Shown: positions 51,735 through 61,063 of the stretch, piece by piece
Position numbering within the stretch: position 1 is the first letter of the stretch
How the letters are laid out: each line of letters starts with the position of its first letter
Origin: Gemmiger formicilis
GTDB taxonomy: Bacteria; Bacillota; Clostridia; Oscillospirales; Ruminococcaceae
NCBI RefSeq assembly: GCF_018784445.1
Contig: NZ_WQOH01000004.1
Span: 1 to 64,000 of the forward strand
Reading direction: 5' to 3'
Length of the DNA stretch: 64,000 bases
Made by a program: the position numbers and the translations under genes
Notes under the pieces: model-generated
Database searches by the model: none
Seen by the model: only the letters and a program-made list of their open reading frames with translations
Told to the model about the DNA's origin: nothing

Positions 51735-51796
51735 AGTGATGCACTCCTCTATGTTTGATTTTTTTAGAAAAACGGGGGTAACAGAGCGGACGATAT

Positions 51797-51827
51797 GCGG
51801 GGCGTCGAGGACGCTGCCCCCTACAAA
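51797..51827. repeat. Short GGGGCGTCGAGGACGC palindrome
   Basis: Same core as 7507-7537 and, inverted, 6628-6661. Confidence 0.5.
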
Positions 51828-51882
51828 TGAGAGGAGCGGCGAGGGGACTGACCGCCCTACGGGGCGTTTGCCGAAAGGTTGA

Positions 51883-51906
51883 GGGCCGGGTATGCCCGGC
51901 CCCTAC
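51883..51906. repeat. Short GGGCCGGGTATGCCCGGCCC palindrome
   Basis: GTAGGGGC family, near-perfect palindrome, 15 bases downstream of the hydrolase stop. Confidence 0.5.
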
Positions 51907-51921
51907 GGGGTGGCAATGCGG

Positions 51922-52908
51922 TTATCGCGCGTCGTCGGAGGCTTCCTTCGGCCAGGCGAAGTGGCGGCGGGTGAGGCAGTCTTGCAGGAAGTCGGTGCAT
52001 TCTTTCGTGTAGGCGGTGTTGTCGTGGTAGTAGCTGACGGCGTGCTCGGCACCGTGCACCGTCAAAAAGCGCTTGCCCTTGGCGCGGCAGACCTCGTAGT
52101 TGCGGCGGCCCATCTCGTAGGGAACAAAGCCGTCGGCATCGCCGTGGACGAAGAAGATCGGCACTTTGCTGTGGGCCGCGGCATCGGTGCAGTCGGCATC
52201 CTCAGGGTCAAAATGGCCGAACAGGATGGCCCCCAGCCGCCCGATGGCGTAGGTGGGGCCGAGAGGGAAGCCGGGGAGGTACTCCGGCAGACATTTGCGG
52301 GTGATCTCGCGCGGGCTGGTGTAGCCGCAGTCGGCTACGATGCCGCAGACGTTGTCCGGCAGATTCAGCCCGGCGGCCAGCAGCACGGTGGCTGCGCCCA
52401 TCGAGACGCCCATCAAAAAGATGGGAACTTCCGGGCCGAAGTGGCTGCGTGCCCAGACAGCCCAGTCCCGGGCGTCGTAGCGCTCCTTCACGCCCATGGT
52501 AATGGTGTGGCCGCCGCTGTACCCGTGGGCGCGCTGGTCGGGCAGCAGAACATTATAGCCCAGCTTGGTGCAGAGGGTGTAGCCGCCCAGGCCGTCCCGC
52601 ACGGCATAGCCCCGGTAGCCGTGGAAGATGATAGCCAGCGGGGCACCGTCGTTGTGGTGGTAGTATCGCGCGGCCAGCGGTGTGCCGTCCTGCGCGGTGA
52701 TATGTACCGGCGTGAAGGTGTCCCGCGCCAGCGCATCGGCGTCGGGGCACATGGCCTTGCGGTAGACCTCCCGCGTGGGCATATCGGCGGGGGAGGGCAC
52801 GGCGGTGGTGGGCTTTTGGTAAAAGGCGACGCGGTAGATGCCGTAGGCTGCGCCGAGCACGGCAGTACCGGCTGCGGCGGCCGCAGTAAGCAACGGATGT
52901 TTTTTCAT
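51922..52908 (-). CDS. Alpha/beta hydrolase with N-terminal membrane anchor
   Basis: 328 residues. A hydrophobic N-terminus (LLTAAAAAGTAVLGAAYGIY) anchors or exports it. The hydrolase fold has the oxyanion HGYRG, the nucleophile in MGVSMGAATVLLA, acid in HGDADGFVPYEMG and His in GAEHAVSYY. Similar clostridial proteins are called alpha/beta or DUF-type hydrolases; substrate unknown. ATG 52908 is preceded by GAGGTG. Divergent from the XRE regulator gene. Confidence 0.85.
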   Translation of the reverse strand: MKKHPLLTAAAAAGTAVLGAAYGIYRVAFYQKPTTAVPSPADMPTREVYRKAMCPDADALARDTFTPVHITAQDGTPLAARYYHHNDGAPLAIIFHGYRGYAVRDGLGGYTLCTKLGYNVLLPDQRAHGYSGGHTITMGVKERYDARDWAVWARSHFGPEVPIFLMGVSMGAATVLLAAGLNLPDNVCGIVADCGYTSPREITRKCLPEYLPGFPLGPTYAIGRLGAILFGHFDPEDADCTDAAAHSKVPIFFVHGDADGFVPYEMGRRNYEVCRAKGKRFLTVHGAEHAVSYYHDNTAYTKECTDFLQDCLTRRHFAWPKEASDDAR

Positions 52909-52942
52909 GCAGGACACCTCACTTTGGCGGGAATTTGTGTTT

Positions 52943-53023
52943 ATTATAGCAAATGTGCCACAAAACCGCAATGATTCCCCAAAAAAGTTTACACTTGCCA
53001 CAAAAGTGTTTTCGCGGTATAGT
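52943..53023. promoter_or_regulatory. Divergent promoters of hydrolase and XRE regulator
   Basis: Minus: TTGCGG (52966-52971), 17 bp, TATAAT (52943-52948). Plus: TTGCCA (52995-53000), 17 bp, TATAGT (53018-53023). TGCCACAAAA occurs at 52956-52965 and again at 52997-53006, once in each promoter, and could be bound by the XRE protein. Confidence 0.7.
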
Positions 53024-53133
53024 ATCTGTGGATAGAAGAAAATGCTTTCCGGGTAGAAGTGCAGGGACAGGGCGATGACGAGCATCGACCCCTGCCATAC
53101 ACGGATTGACGATGCAACAAAAAGGACCCACCT

Positions 53134-54582
53134 ATGACTGAACTGATCCAAAGCCTGAAGGCGGCGGTGGCGCGGTATCCGGGCACGATGGCGGAACTGG
53201 CGCGCCGGGCGGCCATCGACCGCTCTACTTTATATAAGATACTCGGCGGGCAGCGCACGCCTCGGCGCGAACAGCTGGAGCGCCTGACCGACGCACTGGA
53301 ATTGACCGAGGAAGAAAAAACCACCCTGCTGGTGCAGTACAAGCAGCGTGGCCGCGGCACGGACCCCAAGATGCGCGCTGCGTTGAACCAACTGCTGGAA
53401 GCGGCGTTCCGGGTCGAGGATTACACCCGGCGCGAGGGAAACATCACCAACGAGGCCGCGCGGCAGATGAGCGTTGCAGGACAGTATGTGGAGGGTACCC
53501 GCGCGGTGACGGCTGCCGCAGCGGCGCTGGTGGCCGAGCATATGCTATCCGGTGATACGCGGCCGCTGCTGCTCTCGCCATTCACGAATCCGGTGCTGGA
53601 CCGGGTGCTGGTGAACCGCTTTTCTGCGCCAGACGGGCAGACGGCGTCGCTGTCCCAGCTGCTGATTTTTGTCGAGGAAAGCGATATCCCCCGGGAGAAA
53701 GCCGGGAATATCGCCACGCTGACCCGCGCGTTGCCGCTCTTGTTTCTGCCCAAGCTCAACTACGATGCCCGCGTTGTACGGTGTGTGACGAGCGAACCCA
53801 GCCCCGGTACGCTGATGCCGGTGTATCTGCTGCTGCCCACGGCCGCCTTGATGATGGACCGCTTGGGGCAGAAAGGATATATCATCACCGACCGGGAGGT
53901 CGTGGAAAATCTGCGCCTGTCGTTCAGCCGAAAGTACATCGACGCAGTGCCGGTGCTGAAACTGGCGACCGGGACCCACGGTTTTATGGAGTCCATGCAG
54001 TTGTACAGCAAGCTGTTTGCCGAGACGCGCAAGTGCTGCATGGTGCGCTACCAGCCGCCGTTCAGCCTGTTTGCCGATGAAAAGATCGCGCTGCGGGTCG
54101 TGCGGCAGGACGCAGCCGTGCAGCCCTACCTGCCCGCGCTGCTGGATTACCTGAACACCTGGAACCAGCAGACGCCGGATCTGTATTTCTGCGAGGAAGG
54201 ACTTTTGCAGTTTGTGCGCACCGGGCAGATGTTTGACCTGCCCTCGGCTCTGTACGAACCGCCGGACGTCGAGACGCGCCGGGAGCTGCTGCTGCGGCTG
54301 CGCCGGGCGGCGGCCTCCGACAAGCAGACGCTGCGCATTGTGGAATCGGCCCAGCTGCCGCTGACACCGTCGATGAGCGTGAACGCTTTCCGCGGGCGCG
54401 GGGTGGTGTTCTGCCAGGCTGTGCTGGAACCGGGCAAAATGTACTGCCGCGAATATCTGATGGAGGATCCCCAGATGACCGAGGCAGTGCTGAATTATCT
54501 GGAGGAGGGCAAAACCGGCGACCGGGTGCGCAGCCAAAAATATACGGTGGATTTTATTGATTATTGCCTGCGGTTGTTGTAA
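53134..54582 (+). CDS. XRE-type transcriptional regulator with large C-terminal domain
   Basis: 482 residues. Residues 10-60 form a Cro/CI-type helix-turn-helix (MAELARRAAIDRSTLYKILGGQRTPRREQLERL). The remaining 420 residues are cytosolic, with no domain I recognise. AAAGGACC precedes the ATG. It is followed after 32 bases by the ADP-ribose pyrophosphatase gene. It may control the divergent hydrolase gene, since the two promoters share a direct repeat. Confidence 0.85.
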   Translation: MTELIQSLKAAVARYPGTMAELARRAAIDRSTLYKILGGQRTPRREQLERLTDALELTEEEKTTLLVQYKQRGRGTDPKMRAALNQLLEAAFRVEDYTRREGNITNEAARQMSVAGQYVEGTRAVTAAAAALVAEHMLSGDTRPLLLSPFTNPVLDRVLVNRFSAPDGQTASLSQLLIFVEESDIPREKAGNIATLTRALPLLFLPKLNYDARVVRCVTSEPSPGTLMPVYLLLPTAALMMDRLGQKGYIITDREVVENLRLSFSRKYIDAVPVLKLATGTHGFMESMQLYSKLFAETRKCCMVRYQPPFSLFADEKIALRVVRQDAAVQPYLPALLDYLNTWNQQTPDLYFCEEGLLQFVRTGQMFDLPSALYEPPDVETRRELLLRLRRAAASDKQTLRIVESAQLPLTPSMSVNAFRGRGVVFCQAVLEPGKMYCREYLMEDPQMTEAVLNYLEEGKTGDRVRSQKYTVDFIDYCLRLL

Positions 54583-54614
54583 GATTAGTAAAAGTGCAAA
54601 AAAGGAGACAAGCC

Positions 54615-55154
54615 ATGGCACATACAGAGACTATGCTGGAAAGCAAGGAGATATTCAATGGCCGGGTCATCCGCGTGACGGTGGATAAGGTGCAGCTGGA
54701 GGACGGCACCACCAGCACCCGAGAGATCGTCCATCACCACGGCGGGGCGTGCATCCTGCCGGTGGATGCAGATGGAAACGTGACGATGGTGCGCCAGTTC
54801 CGCTACGCCTTTGGCGAGGAAATCTGGGAACTGCCCGCCGGCAAACTGGAAGCGGGCGAGGACCCCTTTGAGGCCGCCAAGCGCGAACTGAGTGAGGAGT
54901 GCGGCCTGACGGCGGACAACTTCATCGACCTGGGCGTCGTCTACGCCACTGTGGGCTATGACAGCGAAAAAATCTACCTGTGGGCTGCCACCGGCCTGCA
55001 CGAGGTCAAGCAGCACCTGGACGCCGGGGAGTTCTTGGATGTGGTGAAGATGCCGTTTGACAAGGCCCTGGGCCTGGTGATGGACGGTACCATCAAGGAC
55101 AGCAAGACCCAGGTTGCCCTGCTGAAATACGCGCAGCTGCGCGATAAAGCGTAA
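54615..55154 (+). CDS. ADP-ribose pyrophosphatase-like NUDIX hydrolase
   Basis: 179 residues, the NudF/YqkG length. The NUDIX box is intact: GKLEAGEDPFEAAKREL then SEECGL. The IWELPAGKLE context and SKEIFNGRVIRV, EIVHHHGGACILP are typical of ADP-ribose pyrophosphatases. It splits ADP-ribose to AMP and ribose 5-phosphate. The ATG follows AAAGGAG by eight bases, and the next gene starts immediately after its stop (TAAATG). Confidence 0.92.
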   Translation: MAHTETMLESKEIFNGRVIRVTVDKVQLEDGTTSTREIVHHHGGACILPVDADGNVTMVRQFRYAFGEEIWELPAGKLEAGEDPFEAAKRELSEECGLTADNFIDLGVVYATVGYDSEKIYLWAATGLHEVKQHLDAGEFLDVVKMPFDKALGLVMDGTIKDSKTQVALLKYAQLRDKA

Positions 55155-55838
55155 ATGGACGTTGAAATACTGGACAACGGCACCCGCGTACTGACCGCGC
55201 CGGGAGCCATGTTTGGCACCGACGCGCTGCTGCTGGGGCGGTTTGCCCAGCCCCGGCGGGACGAGCGGGCGCTGGACCTGTGCAGCGGGTGCGGCATTGT
55301 GGCGCTGCTGTGGCACGATGCCGGGCACCGGGGACCATGCACGGCGCTGGAATTTGACCCGGCGGCAAGCGCACTCTGCGGCCAGGCGGCTGCGGAGAAC
55401 GGCGCTGAACATATCACGCCGGTCTGCGCGGATTTACGGCAGTTCTGCACGGCAGGGCCGGAACAGGGGCAGTATGATTTTGCAGCCTGCAACCCGCCCT
55501 ACTTTGCGGCGGGGCCGCGCAGCCCCGACAAGCGCCGCGCCGAGGCCCGCCACACCGACAGCTGCACGACGGCAGACGCCGTGGACTGCGCCCGCCGCGC
55601 CCTGCGGGACGGGGGACGGTTCCTGCTGTGCCAGCGGCCCGAGCAGCTGGCCGAGGTATTGAGCACCCTGCGTGCTGCGCGGCTGGAACCCAAGCGGCTG
55701 GCCTTTGTGAAGAACCGCCCCGACGCCGCGCCCTGGCTGTTTTTGGTCGAGGCGCAGAAGGGCCGCAAGACCGGATTGCGCGTGGAGCCGGATGTGCTGA
55801 TAACGAGCGGTGCGGCGATGTATGGGCCGCGAGAATAA
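55155..55838 (+). CDS. TrmN-like tRNA/RNA adenine-N6 methyltransferase
   Basis: 227 residues. Class I methyltransferase: ALDLCSGCGIVALLW binds S-adenosylmethionine, and ACNPPYF is the NPPY motif of N6-adenine enzymes such as TrmN (YfiC). The N-terminus GTDALLLGRFAQP also fits. It probably modifies tRNA, but the target is inferred from the family. No ribosome-binding site of its own; it starts one base after the upstream stop. Confidence 0.87.
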   Translation: MDVEILDNGTRVLTAPGAMFGTDALLLGRFAQPRRDERALDLCSGCGIVALLWHDAGHRGPCTALEFDPAASALCGQAAAENGAEHITPVCADLRQFCTAGPEQGQYDFAACNPPYFAAGPRSPDKRRAEARHTDSCTTADAVDCARRALRDGGRFLLCQRPEQLAEVLSTLRAARLEPKRLAFVKNRPDAAPWLFLVEAQKGRKTGLRVEPDVLITSGAAMYGPRE

Positions 55839-55872
55839 CACTAAAAAATTACAAAACTAGGAGAACACCGTC

Positions 55873-56664
55873 ATGGGACTTTTTCATCAGAATTTTGACA
55901 AACCGGGGCCGGGCGTTTCGCCCGATGCACCGCGAAAAAAGGGCGCTGCCCGCTTCTTTGAGATTCTGGGCCGCGACTTTTCCACCATATGGATGGCGGG
56001 TCTGCTGGCGCTTATCAGCAGCCTGCCCTTCGCGCTGCTGCTGTGGCTCGCCGTGTCCACCCACTCCCTGATCCCGCTGCTGGCGGCGGGCATTCTGGGC
56101 GGCATGATCGCCGCACCGCAGATCGTCGGCCTGAACGACACGATTCTGCGCAGCCTGCGCGATGAGCCGGGCTTCTGGTGGGCGACCTACCGCCGCGCCT
56201 GGAAGCGCAACGTCAAGGCGTCGCTGCTGCCGGGCGCTGTCTGCGGGCTGCTGCTGGCGATGGAAATTTTCACGGCGTTCCACCTGGATACCTCCCAGAG
56301 CGTTGTGCCTGCGGTGGCCGTGCTGGTGGCGCTGATTCTGCTGGCGGGCATTGCACAGTACATCTATGCCCAGGTGGCGCTGGTCGAGGTCAGCTTTGGC
56401 GGCCTGCTGAAAAACGCGCTGATGCTGTTTTTGGGCTACCTGCCCCGCAGTGCGCTGGGTGTTCTGTGGCAGGGCATTTACTGGGCAGCGGTGGCGCTGT
56501 TCTGGCCTGTCAGCAGCTTTGCGGTGATCCTGTGCAGCCTGTGGCTGCCCTGCCTTTTGAACTTGATGGCGATTTACCCCGCGCTGGACAAGAGCTTTGA
56601 TTTGGAGAAAACCATCAAGGCCATGCGGGATGCACAGCTGAACAGCGAGAATGAGGACAAATAA
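55873..56664 (+). CDS. DUF624/YesL-like membrane protein
   Basis: 263 residues with five or six membrane helices and a cytosolic N-terminus; RDFSTIWMAGLLALISSLPFALLLWL is the first pair. The family has no settled function and often sits near sugar uptake or surface genes. TAGGAGAAC lies upstream of the ATG. Last gene of a short run starting at 53134, ended by a terminator. Confidence 0.75.
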   Translation: MGLFHQNFDKPGPGVSPDAPRKKGAARFFEILGRDFSTIWMAGLLALISSLPFALLLWLAVSTHSLIPLLAAGILGGMIAAPQIVGLNDTILRSLRDEPGFWWATYRRAWKRNVKASLLPGAVCGLLLAMEIFTAFHLDTSQSVVPAVAVLVALILLAGIAQYIYAQVALVEVSFGGLLKNALMLFLGYLPRSALGVLWQGIYWAAVALFWPVSSFAVILCSLWLPCLLNLMAIYPALDKSFDLEKTIKAMRDAQLNSENEDK

Positions 56665-56669
56665 AAATT

Positions 56670-56708
56670 GCAAGGGGAACGCGGGGACGCGTTCCCCTTG
56701 CTTGTTTG
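56670..56708 (+). terminator. Terminator after the DUF624-like gene
   Basis: GCAAGGGGAACGCG/CGCGTTCCCCTTGC perfect stem followed by TTGTTTG. Confidence 0.82.
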
Positions 56709-56757
56709 TAGGGGCGGTTATGAGAAGGCTGGGGTCCGGGTGTGCCCGGCCCCTACA
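56707..56757. repeat. TGTAGGGGC..GCCCCTACA element
   Basis: About 50 bp with inverted TGTAGGGGC and GCCCCTACA ends; GTAGGGGC family. Confidence 0.6.
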
Positions 56758-56790
56758 TGGACGGCGGGCGGCGAAAGCAGCGGGAACATC

Positions 56791-56819
56791 TTGCACCTTC
56801 TTTATAAAAAGGGTATAAT
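56791..56819 (+). promoter_or_regulatory. Promoter of the polysaccharide operon
   Basis: TTGCAC (56791-56796), 17-bp spacer, TATAAT (56814-56819), 40 bases before the first glycosyltransferase start. No other promoter is seen before 63074, so the genes downstream probably form one transcript. Confidence 0.82.
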
Positions 56820-56858
56820 GACATAATAGGCTTATTATGCGGAAAAGGAGGCGACAGC

Positions 56859-58028
56859 GTGAAAATTCTGCTGGTACACTGCCATTACCGGCTGCCCGGC
56901 GGCGAGGATGCCGTTTTTGCGGCGGAGCGGGAATTGCTGGAACGCCACGGCCATACCGTGCTGGTGTATGAGCGCAGCAACGAGGAAGCCGCCCACGGCG
57001 CGGCCAAGGCGCTGCTGCCGCTGCACGCCGTCTGGAACCGTCGCGCTGCCCGCGAGGTGAAAGACCTGATAAAACGCGAGGGCGTCGAGGCCGTGCATAT
57101 CCACAACACGCTCTTGCTGCTCAGCCCCGCTGTGGTGCGGGCCGCCAAAAGCTGCGGCGTGCCGGTGGTGCAGACGCTGCACAATTTCCGCCTGTTCTGC
57201 CCCAACGGGATTTTACTGCGGGACGGCCAGGTCTGCGAGGAGTGCCCCCACCACGGCCTGCACTGCGCTTTGAAGCACAGCTGCTACCGGGGCAGCAAGG
57301 CGCAGACGCTGGTGGTTGTGGCAGCCTACTGGCTGCACCGGGTCCTGGGGACCTGGCGCGGCGTGACAATGGCCGCCCCCACCGAGTTCGACCGCGAAAA
57401 GCTGCTGGAATTCAACAAAATCTACCCGATGTTCGACGCAAACCGCCTGGTCGTCAAGCCGAACCCGGTCTGCGTGCCGAACGGCCCGGTGACGCCCTGG
57501 GACGAGCGCAAACGGCAGTTTGTGTTTGCCGGGCGGCTGGAAGAATTGAAGGGCATCCGCACCGTTATCGAAGCGTGGCGTATCCTCGATAAAAACGCGC
57601 CGGAACTGCTGGTGGCGGGCAACGGCCCGCTGGCCGACTGGGCGAAAGCGCAGAAGCTGCCGAAGGTGCGTTTTCTGGGCCAGCTGCCCCGGGACGAGCT
57701 GCACCGCATCATCGGCGAGAGCCGCGCTGTGGTGGGTGCCAGCTTGTGCTATGAGAGCTTTGCCCTGGTGCCCGCCGAGGCCCACGCCCTGGGTACGCCG
57801 GTGCTGGCAAGCGGCATCGGCAATATGGGGGCGTCGGTGCGGCCCGGGTTTGACGGCCTGTGTTTTGCGCCGGGGGATGCCACTGCGCTGGCCGGGGCCG
57901 TGCGGGCCATGAGTGCCATGCAGTTTGACTGCGCGGCCATCGCCGCCGCCACCCGCCGCCGCTTTGGCGAAGAAGAAAATTACAAGACGTTGATGAGATT
58001 GTACGGCCGCAGCGCCGCCGAGGAATGA
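56859..58028 (+). CDS. Glycosyltransferase family 4
   Basis: 389 residues, GT-B fold. N-domain begins MKILLVHCHYRLPGGEDAV; the sugar-nucleotide C-domain has FVFAGRLEELKGIRTVIEAW and YESFALVPAEAHALGTPVLA (ExxxxxxxE motif). An unusual Cys-rich segment, CEECPHHGLHCALKHSC, also occurs in some capsule GTs. Starts at GTG 56859 behind AAGGAGG. First gene of the glycan operon. Confidence 0.87.
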   Translation: MKILLVHCHYRLPGGEDAVFAAERELLERHGHTVLVYERSNEEAAHGAAKALLPLHAVWNRRAAREVKDLIKREGVEAVHIHNTLLLLSPAVVRAAKSCGVPVVQTLHNFRLFCPNGILLRDGQVCEECPHHGLHCALKHSCYRGSKAQTLVVVAAYWLHRVLGTWRGVTMAAPTEFDREKLLEFNKIYPMFDANRLVVKPNPVCVPNGPVTPWDERKRQFVFAGRLEELKGIRTVIEAWRILDKNAPELLVAGNGPLADWAKAQKLPKVRFLGQLPRDELHRIIGESRAVVGASLCYESFALVPAEAHALGTPVLASGIGNMGASVRPGFDGLCFAPGDATALAGAVRAMSAMQFDCAAIAAATRRRFGEEENYKTLMRLYGRSAAEE

Positions 58029-58029
58029 C

Positions 58030-59037
58030 ATGAACCAGTTTTACCGCGCCCTGCATATGCCGCCGAAACGGCTGCTGCGCAAAGTGATGGGCGAAAAAGA
58101 AGTGTATACGATCGCAGTGCGCCCCCGCCCCACGGCCGAGGGCACCGAGCCGCTGCCCGCCCTGGGCGCCGGCCCCTACACGATGCTGCCCGGCCGCGAG
58201 GGCTGGTGGTTCGCCGACCCGCTGCTCTGCCACCGGGGCGGCAAGCGATGGCTGTTTGCCGAGGCGATGGACCTTTCCACCGGCAAGGGCCGGCTGGAAG
58301 TGTGCGAACTGCACGACGACGGCAGCATTGACGGCTGGCGCGTGGCACTGGAGGAGGATTTTCACCTTTCCTTCCCGATGGTGTTTGACTGGAACGGCGA
58401 GGTCTGGATGATTCCCGAGACCGGGCACGACCACAGCCTGCGGCTTTACCGCTGCCGGGTGTTCCCCACAAAATGGGAACTGGTCCAGCGGTTTGCCACC
58501 GATGAGGAACTGTGCGACGCGATTTTGGTGGATCGTCGAGCTGAGGCACTGACGATTTTGTGCAGCGAGACAAAGCCCGACAACCAGCTGTATGTGCGCT
58601 ACCGCCGCTACACGCTGTGCCATGCCGTGCAGGAGACTGCCGCCCTGCCGCTGGCTGAGGCAGACACCCTGCCCGCTGCCGCGCCCGCAGGCCCCTTTGA
58701 ACTTTTGCCCGACGAGACATACAATTTGCAACACCGAGATTTTGATTTTGTCAGCCGCAATGCGGGGCCGCTGTTTGTGCTGGGTGAGCAGGTCATCCAC
58801 CCCACGCAGGTCAGCACCAGCGTGGACTACGGCGTTTACCTGCAATTTCTCGCGCGGCGCGGCAGCTCCGAGGTGCCGCTCTGCGCGGCGACGCCCCAGA
58901 ATGTGGAGATCACCGGACTGAACGCGGCGGATGTCATCGGCGTGCACACCTATTGCCAGGATGATGTGCTGGAAGTCATCGATGCGCGGTATCTGACGCG
59001 CATCCCCAAGCCCGCAAAGCCGGAGGCAGAAGTGTAA
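58030..59037 (+). CDS. Glucosamine-inositolphosphoceramide-transferase-like propeller protein
   Basis: 335 residues, cytosolic. WWFADPLLCHRGGKRWLFAEAMD and LSFPMVFDWNGEVWMIPETG are the repeats of a five-bladed sugar-binding propeller also found in formyltransferase-linked surface-polysaccharide proteins. Role probably as an accessory or glycosyl-modifying domain in this operon; not certain. Begins two bases after the previous stop, ending directly before the next ATG. Confidence 0.7.
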   Translation: MNQFYRALHMPPKRLLRKVMGEKEVYTIAVRPRPTAEGTEPLPALGAGPYTMLPGREGWWFADPLLCHRGGKRWLFAEAMDLSTGKGRLEVCELHDDGSIDGWRVALEEDFHLSFPMVFDWNGEVWMIPETGHDHSLRLYRCRVFPTKWELVQRFATDEELCDAILVDRRAEALTILCSETKPDNQLYVRYRRYTLCHAVQETAALPLAEADTLPAAAPAGPFELLPDETYNLQHRDFDFVSRNAGPLFVLGEQVIHPTQVSTSVDYGVYLQFLARRGSSEVPLCAATPQNVEITGLNAADVIGVHTYCQDDVLEVIDARYLTRIPKPAKPEAEV

Positions 59038-60150
59038 ATGAAAACCATCGTCATACCGCAGTTTTATCGCGGCCCCTCCGGCCAGAAAGGGCTGTACAAC
59101 CGACAGGAGGTTGGCCTGGCCCGGGCGTTTGCCGCGCTGGGCTGCCGCGCCGTGGTGCTCTACCCCGAACCGGGTGCAAAAGCGCCCAAGGTGGAGACAC
59201 CCGAGCCGAACGTGAAAATCTGCTACCTGCCCGCCGTGGCCTTCGGCACCCAGGCATTATACAAAAGCTGGCAGATCTTGCTGGACGAGCAGGCCGATGC
59301 CGTACACGTCATGGGGGATAACTCCCTGGGTGTACCGGGGCTGTACCGCTTTTGCGAGAAGCACGGCATCGTGTTTTACAGCCAGCTGGGGGCGCTGAAA
59401 AGTACCTCCAACCACGCTATTGTGCGCGGGGTGATGGACCTGCTGCTGCGCCGGAATTTAACGGTGTACCGCAAGACGCCCACCTATGCCAAGACCCCGG
59501 CTGTGGCCGCCGAACTGGAAAGCCTGGGCGTGCCCTGCTGCGGGCTGATGCCGGTGGGGCTGGACACGGCCATCATCCCGACGATACCGGGCAGCAAGGC
59601 CATGATACGCCGGGAGCTGAACATCAACGAGCAGGTCAAGGTGCTGGCCTTTGTGGGGCGGCTGGACGCCTACAAGCAGCCGCTCGACCTGGTACCGCTG
59701 CTGCAGGCCGCGCCCGACTGGTACGCAGTCATTATTGGGCAGGGGGCGCAGAGCGATGAGCTGGCCCGCCGCCTGACCGAGGCCGGGTTGATGGGCCGCT
59801 GCCGCCTGATCCCCCAGCTGCCCAACGCGCAGGTGCATATTTATTATCATGCCTGCAACGCTTTTGTGAACCTGAACGAAAACGAGATTTTCGGCATGAG
59901 CCTGTTGGAGGCTATGTACGCGGGCTGCCCGCCGGTGGCCCGCCATGCGCCGGGGCCGGATTTAATTATTGAAAACGGCGTCAGCGGGTATCTGTGTGAT
60001 ACTGTCGCTGAGATGGCCGCCGCGCTGGACAAGACGACCGACGCCATGGGCCATGCGGCGCAGAACCGCGTGAACGAACACTTTTTGTGGCAGAACAGCG
60101 CCGAACTGGCCCTGACCCTGCTGCCGAAAAAGGGGAAAACCAATGGATAA
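59038..60150 (+). CDS. Glycosyltransferase family 4
   Basis: 370 residues. N-domain MKTIVIPQFYRGPSGQKGLY; C-domain VLAFVGRLDAYKQPLDLVPLL and NEIFGMSLLEAMYAGCPPVA, with the EFG-like donor motif. Donor and acceptor are unknown. ATG immediately follows the upstream stop (TAAATG). Overlaps the next gene by eight bases. Confidence 0.87.
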   Translation: MKTIVIPQFYRGPSGQKGLYNRQEVGLARAFAALGCRAVVLYPEPGAKAPKVETPEPNVKICYLPAVAFGTQALYKSWQILLDEQADAVHVMGDNSLGVPGLYRFCEKHGIVFYSQLGALKSTSNHAIVRGVMDLLLRRNLTVYRKTPTYAKTPAVAAELESLGVPCCGLMPVGLDTAIIPTIPGSKAMIRRELNINEQVKVLAFVGRLDAYKQPLDLVPLLQAAPDWYAVIIGQGAQSDELARRLTEAGLMGRCRLIPQLPNAQVHIYYHACNAFVNLNENEIFGMSLLEAMYAGCPPVARHAPGPDLIIENGVSGYLCDTVAEMAAALDKTTDAMGHAAQNRVNEHFLWQNSAELALTLLPKKGKTNG

Positions 60151-61051
60151 CGACAACATTCTGCTGCAAAAGGCCGCCGACATTTACCGCGGTCTGCGGT
60201 TCAAGATGAAGTACCGCGGCGTGGATATCTTACCTGCCGGGGCCGGCAACGACCTGGCGCGGGAACTGCTGGAAAGCGGCCAGCCGTTTTTGTTTGGCCG
60301 CTGCGGCGCGACCGAAATGCGCACCGTGGCCGACTATTTGCAGAACGGCGGCAAAGATTTTGACGACCGCACGCGGGAGGATATCCGCAATTTGTCCGGC
60401 GTGTTCCCCACGGATGATGCGACACTGGAAAAATTCTGCCGTCTCTACGTCAAATGCGCCCAGAATGCGGAGCTGCTGGCCCTGTGGAACGTGGGGGCCG
60501 AGCGGGAGGTCATCCGCGGCTGCGATGCCACCCGCTTTACCGAACTGCGCGCACTGGAACCCTACTACCACGCCAAGCCGTGGAGCGCGGCGCTGGCGGG
60601 CAAGCGGGTGTTGGTGGTGCATCCCTTCCGCAAGACGATTTTAGCGCAGTATGCCCGGCGGGCGCAGCTGTTCCCCGGCAAGAATGTCCTGCCGGAGTTT
60701 GCGTCGCTGACCGTGGTGCAGGCCGTGCAGGGCCTGGGTGGGCAGGACACCGGCTATGCCAGCTGGTTTGATGCCCTGGCCGCCATGGAGCGCGAGATGG
60801 ACGCCGCCGACTACGATGTGGCCATCGTCGGCGCGGGAGCCTACGGCCTGCCGCTGGCGGCCCACGCCCGGGACACCGGCCACGCCGCCATCCAAATGAG
60901 CGGTGCCACGCAGCTTTTGTTTGGCATCAAGGGCAAACGGTGGGACAGCCACCCCATCATTGGCAAGCTGTACAACGATGCCTGGGTGCGCCCCGACGAG
61001 ACGGAGGGCATCACCCATAAAGAAAAGGTCGAAGGCGGGAGCTACTGGTAA
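60143..61051 (+). CDS. Probable GT-D-type or related glycosyltransferase-like protein
   Basis: 302 residues, cytosolic. FLFGRCGATEMRTVADYL in the N-terminal third and DVAIVGAGAYGLPLAAHARD, AIQMSGATQLLFGIKGKRW in the last third. I think it resembles the GT-D (DUF1792-like) glycosyltransferases that pair with other surface GTs, but the match is by general pattern only. It sits between two GT4 genes in the operon, overlapping the upstream one by eight bases. Confidence 0.5.
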   Translation: MDNDNILLQKAADIYRGLRFKMKYRGVDILPAGAGNDLARELLESGQPFLFGRCGATEMRTVADYLQNGGKDFDDRTREDIRNLSGVFPTDDATLEKFCRLYVKCAQNAELLALWNVGAEREVIRGCDATRFTELRALEPYYHAKPWSAALAGKRVLVVHPFRKTILAQYARRAQLFPGKNVLPEFASLTVVQAVQGLGGQDTGYASWFDALAAMEREMDAADYDVAIVGAGAYGLPLAAHARDTGHAAIQMSGATQLLFGIKGKRWDSHPIIGKLYNDAWVRPDETEGITHKEKVEGGSYW

Positions 61052-61063
61052 TCGGAGAACTTT

